Of a DNA stretch of 64,000 nt, positions 17,273 to 24,444 are shown piece after piece (position 1 is the stretch's first letter; the number at the start of each line of letters is the position of its first letter). The stretch lies in assembly GCF_014205165.1 (NCBI RefSeq), contig NZ_JACHMZ010000001.1, forward strand, positions 1 to 64,000, in the 5' to 3' direction. The notes beneath the pieces were generated by a model. That model was not told where the DNA came from. It was given only the letters and a program-made list of their open reading frames with translations, and ran no database searches. Made by a program: the position numbers and the translations under genes. The stretch comes from Micromonospora carbonacea (GTDB taxonomy: Bacteria; Actinomycetota; Actinomycetes; Mycobacteriales; Micromonosporaceae).

Positions 17273-17359
17273 GGTGGCGTGTCCGAGTGGCCTAAGGAGC
17301 ACGCCTCGAAAGCGTGTGAGGGTTTACGCCCTCCGCGGGTTCAAATCCCGCCGCCACCG
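17273..17359 (+). tRNA. tRNA-Ser(CGA)
   Basis: 87 nt class II tRNA. Acceptor GGTGGCG pairs with CGCCACC, discriminator G. The anticodon arm CACGC-CTCGAAA-GCGTG gives anticodon CGA (reads UCG). A long variable arm GAGGGTTTACGCCCTC and a T-arm with TTCAAAT are present. CCA is not encoded. Confidence 0.97.
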
Positions 17360-17374
17360 CTCGTGACATGCGAG

Positions 17375-17411
17375 AACGCCCGGTCGATCCGCGAGGATCG
17401 ACCGGGCGTTT
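17375..17411 (+). terminator. Terminator after tRNA-Ser(CGA)
   Basis: A 14-bp stem CGCCCGGTCGATCC with its complement, GCGA loop, flanked by AA and TTT. It also ends the converging gene at 17433. Confidence 0.85.
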
Positions 17412-17432
17412 CCGCTTTCTGCCGGGCCCTGA

Positions 17433-18473
17433 TCAGCCCTTGATCGAGTTGGGCACCACGGGGACCGTCACCGACGTGCCGGTGTTCGCGGTGACGTCCG
17501 GCACCAGGATCGTGGTGATCTCGATCTCGGGGCGCTGGGTGCGCTTGGCGATGCTGTCCGTCTCGCGCTGCACGGGGCAGAACGGCAGCTCCGGCCAGAA
17601 CTTGGCGAAGACCTCCCACGCGGCGGTCTCCTGCCGACGCAGCTTCTCGACCTCGATGCCCGCGTACTCGCCCTCGCCGATGTCCGGCAGGGCCGCCTCG
17701 TCGAACGCCTTCGCCAGCAGGACGACCGTGTCGTCGTACCGGTTGGGGTTGACGGACCGGCCGAGGCCCCAGGACTCACGCGTCCGGTGCAGCCGCTCCC
17801 GGTCCTCGTTGCTGATCTTCGCGTCCTGCTTCTCGCCGACGAGCAGACCGCCCTCGTCCTTCCCCGTCCACCAGCTCGCGTAGTAGGTGCCCTGGTAGCC
17901 CTGGCACAGGTAGCGGTTGCCGTTCGGGTGGATCTCCAGCAGGAAGGTGTGCACGGACGGGAAGGAACAGTCGAGAAGCAGGATCTGCCCCTTCTGCGGC
18001 ACCTTCCGGAGAAGCTTCAGCAACTCCTCCCCGGCACCCGAGCCGACCTTCTCCAGCTTCCCCGCCCCGATGCCGTCGACGAAGGTGGGGTGCTTCTTCT
18101 TCAACTCGACCAGGATGTTCTCCGCCGTCTTTCCGCAGTTGGCCCAGTTGACGCTGCCCATCGCCATGTTGAACAGGCCCTCGTTGCGGGACTGCACGAC
18201 GGTCGTGTTCCGCTCGCCCAGGAAACCGCCGGTCTTCACCCGCATCTGGGCCGCCCGCACGGCCTGCGGCCAGGAGGGGAAGGACTCCTTGCCCTCGGGG
18301 CCGGACCAGGCGATGAGCTGCGCCAGGATGGCCTGCCGTTCGTGCTCCGCCAACTCCTCACCGGTCGTCTGCTCGTATTTGCCGAACGCCTGCTCGATCT
18401 GCTCGGCGTAGGGGTCGAGCGCGCCCGTGACGCTCAGGTCCGGAATCGGATTCTTGGCGATGGTCAGCAACAT
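17433..18473 (-). CDS. Unknown protein with possible papain-like Cys-His pair
   Basis: 346 residues, cytosolic, family not recognised. Residues 1-100 are helical and acidic. A central segment SVNWANCGKTAENILVEL places Cys113 at the start of a helix, and SVHTFLLEIHPNGNRYLCQG places His175 in a following beta strand, with Gln191/Gln194 and aromatic YYASWW after. This order (Cys before helix, His in strand, then Gln/Asn) is that of papain-like and toxin deamidase folds. The resemblance is my inference from pattern only. The C-terminal 130 residues carry no clear motif. ATG 18473 has GAGGAG four bases upstream. It lies 112 bp downstream of the NACHT gene on the same strand. Codon use is slightly less GC-biased than neighbours. 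Confidence 0.6.
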   Translation of the reverse strand: MLLTIAKNPIPDLSVTGALDPYAEQIEQAFGKYEQTTGEELAEHERQAILAQLIAWSGPEGKESFPSWPQAVRAAQMRVKTGGFLGERNTTVVQSRNEGLFNMAMGSVNWANCGKTAENILVELKKKHPTFVDGIGAGKLEKVGSGAGEELLKLLRKVPQKGQILLLDCSFPSVHTFLLEIHPNGNRYLCQGYQGTYYASWWTGKDEGGLLVGEKQDAKISNEDRERLHRTRESWGLGRSVNPNRYDDTVVLLAKAFDEAALPDIGEGEYAGIEVEKLRRQETAAWEVFAKFWPELPFCPVQRETDSIAKRTQRPEIEITTILVPDVTANTGTSVTVPVVPNSIKG

Positions 18474-18585
18474 CTGCTCCTCGGCGTGGTCGTCGACGTC
18501 GGAACGACGCCGACACCGGAACGATGCCGCAGAGGGAGATGTGCTGCTGTCCGAGATCCGCGGCTCTGTTATCCGCAACCCGATC

Positions 18586-20658
18586 TCACGGGCGCGGCAG
18601 CGCCCGGGCGTCGGACGTGGCCAGCCGGTCGGCGAAGAACTCCAGCAACTCCCGGTGGACGAAGATGTAGCCGTCGCCGACGTCCCGCAGGAACAGGCAC
18701 TGCACGGCGTAGTCGAGGAACGGCCGCAGCGGCCACGGCACGACGCCGTCGCGGGCGAGCCGCCGCCGGACCAGCCACTGTTCGGCCAGTGGCCCGAGCG
18801 CGACGGCCACCAGCAGGTACGACGCGGCGAACGCGCCGACGACCACCCCGTACCGGAGGCCGTCGGCGCCGGTGCGGGCCAGGCCGACGGGCAGCCCGGC
18901 GAGGGCGCCGGTGACGAGGCCCAGCAGCGGCGCGCCGGTCGCGGCGAAGCGGAGCCGCTGCCGCAGGGCGGGGCTCGGGATCTCGCGGCGCGGCGCGCCG
19001 CCGGGCGGGCCGACCAGGTAGAGGTCGAACAGCATGGCGCGGCTGACGGCCAGGGCGAGCAGGGTGGCCAGCAGCAGCCCGAGCCAGTACGCGAAGTCGG
19101 CGAGCAGGCCCGGCCAGCCACGCAGCTCGTCGGTGAGGCCGAAGGCCAGCCCGACCAGGAGGGCCGCTGCCACGGTCGTCCATCCGACGACGGCGTTGCC
19201 GGCCACGTCGCGCAGCTCGTCGGCGGTGCCGGTCAGCCAGTTGACCCGGATGGCCCGGTTCTCCGGCCGGCGTTCCCGGGAGGCGATCAGTTCGAGGTCG
19301 TCGTAATCTTCGTAGGCCAGGGCGAGCATGGTCAGCGTCGTGGCTGCCAGTCCCACCACGAGGCCGGGCCAGCCGAGCAGGCCGGCCCCGAGCAGGGCGA
19401 TCAGCCCGCCCACGGCGACGCTGGCCAGCGCCCGGCTGAGCAGGTCGGCACCGCCGATCCAGAACGGCGACCAGGTCGGGGCGACCAGGTCGAGCACGAA
19501 GATGCTCTGCTGGCGCTTGCTCAACTGATGGCCGAGCACCGTCAGATACTGGACGGCCTGATCCGGCCGGTACGCCGGGTGCGGGCGGTGCCGCAGCATC
19601 GTCTCGACGTACCGGGCGAAGAGGCGGGTGCGGCGACCGCCGGGACCGTCGGCCGGGCCGGGACCGTCGGCGTAGGCCAGGCCCATGATGGCGAGCAGCA
19701 GGGGCGACCCGGTGAACTCCCACAGGCCCTCGTCGGCGGCGAGGGCGGCCCGGAGGCCGGCGAGGGCGGGACCGGAGCGGTCCAGGTACCGCTCGATCTG
19801 CGGCCGGGTCAGCGGCTGGATCGTCACCGTGCCGTAGACGGGCAGGCCGGTGCGGAGCTCTCCGTACTCCGACTCGCGGCAGCAGATCGCGATCGGGGTG
19901 AGCGGCTGCCGGGCGTGGAACGCGGCGATCGCCGCCGCGCACTCGTCGCGGCGGGTCGCGACCACCTCGTCGAGGCCGTCGAGCAGGGGCAGCACCGCGC
20001 CGACCTCGATCCAGGCGGTCGCCTGCCGGGGCGGGATGCCGTAGCGCTCGGTCAGCTCGGCGGCGAGCCACTGCTCCAGCGGCAGGCGTCGGGTGGCCCA
20101 CGACGACAGGTTCAGCACCACCGGGATCGGGACGTCCGGGTCCCGCCCGGCCGCGTCGACCAGCTCCCGGGCGAGTTCGAGCAGGGTGGTCGTCTTGCCG
20201 GAGCCGGGCGCACCGAGGATCACCACGGCGCGGTCGAGCCGCTCGAAGAGGCCGGCCACGGACGCGCCCCCGTCGAGCACGCCGGTGAAGCTGCCACGGT
20301 GGGTGGCCCGCAGCGTCCACGGGTACCGCCGGTCGTCGGCCGACGCGGTGACGCCGAGCTGGATCCGGGCCTCCTGGTGCAGGGAGCGGTCCAGCACGCT
20401 GCTGATCCAGTACCGGCGTACCCGGTCGAGCAGGACCCGGCGGGCGTGCGCGGCGGCCACGCCGGTGGCCGGCGGGGACTCGCGGGACCGCCGGATCTCG
20501 ACCACCATCAGCGCCACGACCACCACGGCGAGCGCCGGCCAGGCGAGCCACAGGTGCGGCGTCCACCCGTCGGGCAGCGCCCCGGTGGCGACGTTCGTGA
20601 CGACGCCCAGCAGGGTCACGCAGACCACCGAGAGGACGACCGTGGTTACCCGACGCAT
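18586..20658 (-). CDS. Membrane NACHT-domain NTPase
   Basis: 690 residues. Two N-terminal membrane helices (about 5-25 and 36-54) precede a NACHT NTPase: Walker A GAPGSGKTTTLLEL (Gly149-Leu162), Walker B LPLLDGLDEV (223-232) with the small residue after the Asp pair typical of NACHT, and ICCRESEY as a sensor region. After a helical segment, the C-terminal half (about 405-615) has roughly eight membrane helices, then a short cytosolic tail with DGYIFVHRELLEFFADRLA, the common terminal motif of bacterial NACHT modules. It is an STAND-class ATPase embedded in the membrane; bacterial NACHT proteins include antiphage sensors and regulators. No leucine-rich or TPR sensor repeats are present. Confidence 0.8.
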   Translation of the reverse strand: MRRVTTVVLSVVCVTLLGVVTNVATGALPDGWTPHLWLAWPALAVVVVALMVVEIRRSRESPPATGVAAAHARRVLLDRVRRYWISSVLDRSLHQEARIQLGVTASADDRRYPWTLRATHRGSFTGVLDGGASVAGLFERLDRAVVILGAPGSGKTTTLLELARELVDAAGRDPDVPIPVVLNLSSWATRRLPLEQWLAAELTERYGIPPRQATAWIEVGAVLPLLDGLDEVVATRRDECAAAIAAFHARQPLTPIAICCRESEYGELRTGLPVYGTVTIQPLTRPQIERYLDRSGPALAGLRAALAADEGLWEFTGSPLLLAIMGLAYADGPGPADGPGGRRTRLFARYVETMLRHRPHPAYRPDQAVQYLTVLGHQLSKRQQSIFVLDLVAPTWSPFWIGGADLLSRALASVAVGGLIALLGAGLLGWPGLVVGLAATTLTMLALAYEDYDDLELIASRERRPENRAIRVNWLTGTADELRDVAGNAVVGWTTVAAALLVGLAFGLTDELRGWPGLLADFAYWLGLLLATLLALAVSRAMLFDLYLVGPPGGAPRREIPSPALRQRLRFAATGAPLLGLVTGALAGLPVGLARTGADGLRYGVVVGAFAASYLLVAVALGPLAEQWLVRRRLARDGVVPWPLRPFLDYAVQCLFLRDVGDGYIFVHRELLEFFADRLATSDARALPRP

Positions 20659-20770
20659 GCGTCGTCTCTACCGTCCGGCCCGCGTCCGCACAACCCATGA
20701 TCGGATACGCGTCGGTCAGGCCGTCAGGAGCAGCCGGAGCGCTCGGCTCAGCGGGGGCCGTGGCTTCGGT

Positions 20771-21373
20771 TCAGCAGGGTCCGTAGCCCTCGGCGAAGAG
20801 GCGGCGGGCCCAGTCGGCGTACCCTGCGATGATCTTCCGGACGGTGCGCCCGTCGTGCAGGAAGAGGTACGCGCGGTCGCCGCTGCGGGCCAGCAGCCCG
20901 TCGAACCGGTACGTCCGCCGGGGCGCGTCGAGCGGGCTGACCGACCGGTAGCGGGCGCGGACCTGTTCGACCGGCGTGCCGACGCCGATGCCCTGCGGGG
21001 TGCGGACGTCGATCCGCTCCGCCGTGTGGGCCGGGTCGTCGAGCCAGAGCAGCACCAGCCGGTCGTCGACGAAGATCGGGCTGACCGCGCCGTGGCCGAC
21101 GAGCGTGGGCCCGCAGGTGTCCACGTCGGACGCCAGCATCCCGCGCCGCGCCAGCTCCTGTTCGGTGTCGCCGAACTCGACGTCGGGCAGGCCGTTGAGG
21201 TCGACGACCTCGTCGGCGGCCTCGTCGACGGCCGACCGGCCGGCGTCGGGCGGCGGGCCGGGCGGGCGCGCGTCGCCCCCGGCGTCGACCGGCCCCTGTG
21301 GACGTACGCCGCTGCCGGCGATCGAGGCAGCCGCGAGCAGTGTCGCAATGAAAACGAATTGTCTGAATTTCAT
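20771..21373 (-). CDS. Exported hypothetical protein
   Basis: 200 residues with a Sec signal peptide (MKFRQFVFIATLLAAASIAG), then a Pro/Gly/Asp-rich spacer and a compact domain. The domain holds two similar blocks, FGDTEQELARRG...DTCGPTL and GIGVGTPVEQVRARY...YRFDGLLARSG. That pattern is seen in SmpA/OmlA-like or inhibitor-like periplasmic domains, though I cannot name the family. Cysteines in DTCGP and the terminal GPC may pair. The ATG overlaps the upstream gene stop by 4 bp, so the two form one operon under the LexA-like site at 22016-22031. Confidence 0.6.
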   Translation of the reverse strand: MKFRQFVFIATLLAAASIAGSGVRPQGPVDAGGDARPPGPPPDAGRSAVDEAADEVVDLNGLPDVEFGDTEQELARRGMLASDVDTCGPTLVGHGAVSPIFVDDRLVLLWLDDPAHTAERIDVRTPQGIGVGTPVEQVRARYRSVSPLDAPRRTYRFDGLLARSGDRAYLFLHDGRTVRKIIAGYADWARRLFAEGYGPC

Positions 21374-21984
21374 GGAATCCCCCAGTCCCCAACGGCCCCG
21401 GGGCGCTCAGGTTGCTGCCGAGCGCCGGATTCCCCGAATTCCCACTCCTCGGCCAGCTCGTCCCAGTAGTCGGCGGTCAGCCCGCGCCGCCCGTGCGCCA
21501 GCCAGCCGGCCGTGTTCCGCTCCAGGTGCAGGCCCAGCTCGGCGAACGGGTCGATCCACCGCCCCGGCTCCGCGCCGATGCGGATCAGCGCCGCGTTCAG
21601 CGGCCACTGCCCGCGCGGGGCGGCCAACACGTCGTCGAAGTGCGGCCCCCAGCTCACCGCGCCGCCGAGCCACACCACCGACGCCTGCCGGCCGAGGCCC
21701 CCCGAGAACTCCGCCTCCAGATAGGCCACCGGCCCCGACCGGGACCACCCGGCGAACAGCCCCGCCAGGGCCGGCGACAACACCAGCTCGAACGGCTGCT
21801 CCGGGCCCGGCTCCCCGGCGGCGAAGTCCGGCAGCGCCCCGGTCAGCTCCTCCACGAGATGCGGGGTGACCGGCAGCAGCGCGAAGTCCTGCCGCAGCGC
21901 GGCGAGCACCGCGTGGTCCAGGTCGGCGGTCCGCTCGCGGAGCAGCTCGACATCGGCCACCACCGCCCTGAGCTGGTAACTCAT
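21370..21984 (-). CDS. Conserved actinobacterial hypothetical protein
   Basis: 204 residues beginning MSYQLRAVVADVELLRER, cytosolic, with aromatic-rich C-terminal half (TADYWDELAEEWEFGE). Short proteins with this MSYQLRAV start occur in many actinobacteria without assigned function. ATG 21984 has GGAGGG seven bases upstream. The start lies 31 bp from a LexA-box-like sequence joined to a 15-bp palindrome, suggesting damage-linked control. Overlaps the exported downstream gene by 4 bp (ATGA). Confidence 0.6.
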   Translation of the reverse strand: MSYQLRAVVADVELLRERTADLDHAVLAALRQDFALLPVTPHLVEELTGALPDFAAGEPGPEQPFELVLSPALAGLFAGWSRSGPVAYLEAEFSGGLGRQASVVWLGGAVSWGPHFDDVLAAPRGQWPLNAALIRIGAEPGRWIDPFAELGLHLERNTAGWLAHGRRGLTADYWDELAEEWEFGESGARQQPERPGAVGDWGIP

Positions 21985-22000
21985 CGGAACCCTCCGCCCG

Positions 22001-22031
22001 TCCACAGGCTGTGGATAGAACATGTGTACGA
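22001..22031 (-). promoter_or_regulatory. LexA-box-like site plus TCCACAG palindrome
   Basis: TCCACAGGCTGTGGA (22001-22015, perfect inverted repeat with one central base) joins directly to TAGAACATGTGTACGA (22016-22031). The second part matches 10 of 12 fixed positions of the actinobacterial SOS box TCGAAC-N4-GTTCGA. The same composite occurs at 44858-44888. Confidence 0.5.
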
Positions 22032-22110
22032 CCGGGCGTGGCGTGCCGGCGCTGCCCCGGACCGTACCGAACGCACCCCCTGCCGACGCCGGGCCGGTGC
22101 GGACGTGGAA

Positions 22111-22144
22111 GAAGGGCCGGCCCCGGGCGGGGGGCCGGCCCTTC
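22111..22144. terminator. Terminator of the FG-GAP gene
   Basis: A perfect 14-bp stem GAAGGGCCGGCCCC with its complement and a 6-nt loop, 23 bp after the FG-GAP gene stop on the minus strand. Confidence 0.8.
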
Positions 22145-22167
22145 CTACAGCGCGGGAGGTACCCGGA

Positions 22168-23832
22168 TCAGTAGAACGAGCCGCCGCTCTGCGGCCCCGC
22201 GATGCGCATGCCGTAGCGGTGGGGCCAGGCGCGGTCGGTGCGCAGCGACGCGCCGCTCCACGAGGTGGTCTGCGGCACGAGCCCGCCGCTGGACCCGAAG
22301 AACGAGGCGATCGACCCCGACGGGTAGCCCGCCGTGTCCGACGCCACCTCCTCGCCGGTCGACGCCACGACGGCGTCCAGCGCGCCGGTGCCGTCGAGGT
22401 TCAGCAGCGCGACGGAGGCGCCGAAGACGTCCCCGCGCTCGGCCGAGCCCGGCACCACCGAGTGGTTCTGGTCGAAGCCCTGCGCCCCGGTGCCCGTGAG
22501 GCCCGAGGAGGAACCCTTCAGCAGGGTGATCATGCCGGCGCTGTCCGTCGAGCCGATGTCCTCGCCGGGCACGCCGACCAGCACGTCCGCCCTGCCGTCG
22601 CCGGTCACGTCGCCGACCGCGAGCGAGCCGCCGAACCGGTCCTCGGCCTCGGGGTCGCCCGGCACGCCCGCCGTGCGCTGCGTGATGATCTTTACGGCGC
22701 TGGCGGACAGGCCGCCGGACCGGCCCGTGAACGCGGCGATGAGCCCCCCGGTGATGTCCGGGGTCTGTGCGCTGGGCGCGCCCGCGATCACCTCGCCCAG
22801 CCCGTCGCCGTTCACGTCGCCGACCGCCAGGGTCTCGCCCAGGTACCAGGCGATCGTGAACTCGTCGCCCGTCGCCGGGTGCACCGCCGCGCCGGTCACC
22901 GACGTCGCGCCCGTGGTCGACACGCCGCCCGCCGAGCCCCACATCAGGGTGACCATGCCGCTGCCGTCCCAGGACGTGCCGTCGTTCTCGTGCGGCGCGC
23001 CGATGACCAGGTCCGCGTACCTGTTGTTGTCGACCCTGCCGATCGCGAGCGAGAAGCCGAAGTGGTCGTTGCGCTCGGCCGCGCCCGGCACCGCCGCCTG
23101 GTCCTGCTGGAGATACTGGGAGCCGGTGGCGGTGAGCCCACCCGACCCGCCGAACAGGACGTAGACCGAACCGGCGTCCGCCTTGTCCCCGATCGCCTCC
23201 CCGTACGCGCCGATCGCCAGGTCGTCGCGGCCGTCGCCGTTGATGTCGCCGGTCGCGAGCGCGCCGCCGAACCGGTCGTAGCTCTCCGGCTCGCCCTGCA
23301 CGTTCGGCGAACTCTGGTTGAAGTGGCCCGCCGCGCCGACCACCAGGCCCGAGGCGCTGCCCGGGATGACCCAGACCCCGCCCGCGTGGGTCTTGTTGCG
23401 CGGGTCCACCTCGTCCGAGTCGCCGATCACCAGGTCGTCGTAGCCGTCGCCGTTGAAGTCGCCCGCCGCCAGCGCGGTGCCGAAGCAGCCGCAGCCGCCC
23501 TCCGACGACAGGACGCCGAAGAAGTAGTCGACCTGCGGCGCCGACGAGTAGCGCACGACCACCACGCCGGTCGGATACTGGGGCAGACTGGTCTCGAAGG
23601 GGTCGCCCGAGGCCGCCAGGTCGTCGCGGCCGTCGCCGTCGAAGTCCGACCGGGTGGCACCCGTCCCCTGCACCGGGGTCACCGCCTTCGCCACCCGGTG
23701 ATACTGGAGGGCGATGCCCTCCCGGGTGATGGTGCCGAACTCGTCGGCCGCCCGCGCGGGCGCACCGACCGCCAGCCCGGCCACCACGGCCAGGGCCGAC
23801 ACCCCTGCCGTTGTCTTTCGACGTGTCGTCAT
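22168..23832 (-). CDS. Secreted FG-GAP (integrin alpha-type) repeat protein
   Basis: 554 residues with a Sec signal (MTTRRKTTAGVSALAVVAGLAVGAPARA). The mature protein is built of about seven FG-GAP blades. Each has a calcium loop such as DFDGDGRDDLA, DFNGDGYDDLV, DINGDGRDDLA, DVNGDGLGEVI or DVTGDGRADVL, plus FG-GAP sequences (RFGGALATGD, HFGFSLAIG). The fold is an extracellular Ca2+-bound beta propeller of the kind often found in streptomycete and micromonosporal secreted proteins. No catalytic domain is attached, so a binding or adhesion role is inferred. ATG 23832 gives the best signal peptide; TTG 23844 is an alternative. Confidence 0.88.
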   Translation of the reverse strand: MTTRRKTTAGVSALAVVAGLAVGAPARAADEFGTITREGIALQYHRVAKAVTPVQGTGATRSDFDGDGRDDLAASGDPFETSLPQYPTGVVVVRYSSAPQVDYFFGVLSSEGGCGCFGTALAAGDFNGDGYDDLVIGDSDEVDPRNKTHAGGVWVIPGSASGLVVGAAGHFNQSSPNVQGEPESYDRFGGALATGDINGDGRDDLAIGAYGEAIGDKADAGSVYVLFGGSGGLTATGSQYLQQDQAAVPGAAERNDHFGFSLAIGRVDNNRYADLVIGAPHENDGTSWDGSGMVTLMWGSAGGVSTTGATSVTGAAVHPATGDEFTIAWYLGETLAVGDVNGDGLGEVIAGAPSAQTPDITGGLIAAFTGRSGGLSASAVKIITQRTAGVPGDPEAEDRFGGSLAVGDVTGDGRADVLVGVPGEDIGSTDSAGMITLLKGSSSGLTGTGAQGFDQNHSVVPGSAERGDVFGASVALLNLDGTGALDAVVASTGEEVASDTAGYPSGSIASFFGSSGGLVPQTTSWSGASLRTDRAWPHRYGMRIAGPQSGGSFY

Positions 23833-23996
23833 CCGACGCAACACAAACCCCCGCTCGTTGTTGGACGCCCCGACACGCTAGGGGGATAGATCAACGCCCA
23901 TAACCAGGCGAACGGGCGGGTCGGCCGCCGACCGGGCAGCCGACCCGGCCGAACGGCCGACCCGGGGCGGGGCGCGGGAGACGGCAGGACCGCAGA

Positions 23997-24039
23997 GACG
24001 ACTCAGGGTCGGTCCCGTGGGGGAGCCGACCCTGTCGTC
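23997..24039 (-). terminator. Terminator after tRNA-Ser(GGA)
   Basis: Stem CAGGGTCGG/CCGACCCTG (24004-24012 with 24026-24034) extended by GACGA/TCGTC outside a 2-nt bulge, 18 bp past the tRNA 3' end. Confidence 0.65.
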
Positions 24040-24056
24040 CGTGCTGCTCAGGTGAG

Positions 24057-24141
24057 CGGAGGATACGAGATTCGAACTCGTGAGGGTGTTAACCCAACAC
24101 GCTTTCCAAGCGTGCGCCCTAGGCCTCTAGGCGAATCCTCC
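24057..24141 (-). tRNA. tRNA-Ser(GGA)
   Basis: 85 nt class II tRNA. Acceptor GGAGGAT pairs with ATCCTCC, discriminator G. The anticodon loop CTTGGAAA inside ACGC/GCGT gives anticodon GGA (reads UCC/UCU). Long variable arm TGGGTTAACACCC is present; CCA is not encoded. Confidence 0.97.
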
Positions 24142-24223
24142 GTGGGACAGGATACAGGTCCGCCGCGCGCCGGCCACCCCACCACCCCCCGAAGATCGAC
24201 CGGGCGTCGGGTAGGGTGGGTGT

Positions 24224-24314
24224 CACCTCCCGTGCGGCGGTATCTCGTGAACCTCCCCAGGGCCGGAAGGCAGCAAGGATAAGCGAGCTCTGCCGGGTGC
24301 ACGGGAGGCCTTTT
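24224..24314 (+). ncRNA. ffs: Signal recognition particle RNA, small bacterial type
   Basis: The conserved apical domain GAACC...CCCCAGGGCCGGAAGGC AGCAAGG is visible, and the ends pair (CCTCCCGTGC near 24227 with GCACGGGAGG at 24299-24308) before a TTTTT tract at 24311. A TAGGGT -10 box lies at 24211-24216. It scaffolds Ffh for cotranslational membrane targeting. The position upstream of dnaX is typical for actinobacteria. Confidence 0.93.
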
Positions 24315-24444
24315 TGTCTCCCGGCACCGGTACGGTACGCCGCAGGTCAGGTGCAGGGCCAGATCCGGGTCGGGGCACGGGGTGGTGGGTGGTCACCCGT
24401 GCCTGACCGGCGCAGAATGGCTCGGTCGAGAGGAGGCGGGACGC

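Noticed and set aside
17433..21984. Calling the NACHT region a confirmed antiphage system
   Set aside because: Only two genes fit, no other defence genes are adjacent, and the enzyme assignment of the partner is pattern-based; it is reported as a hypothesis only.
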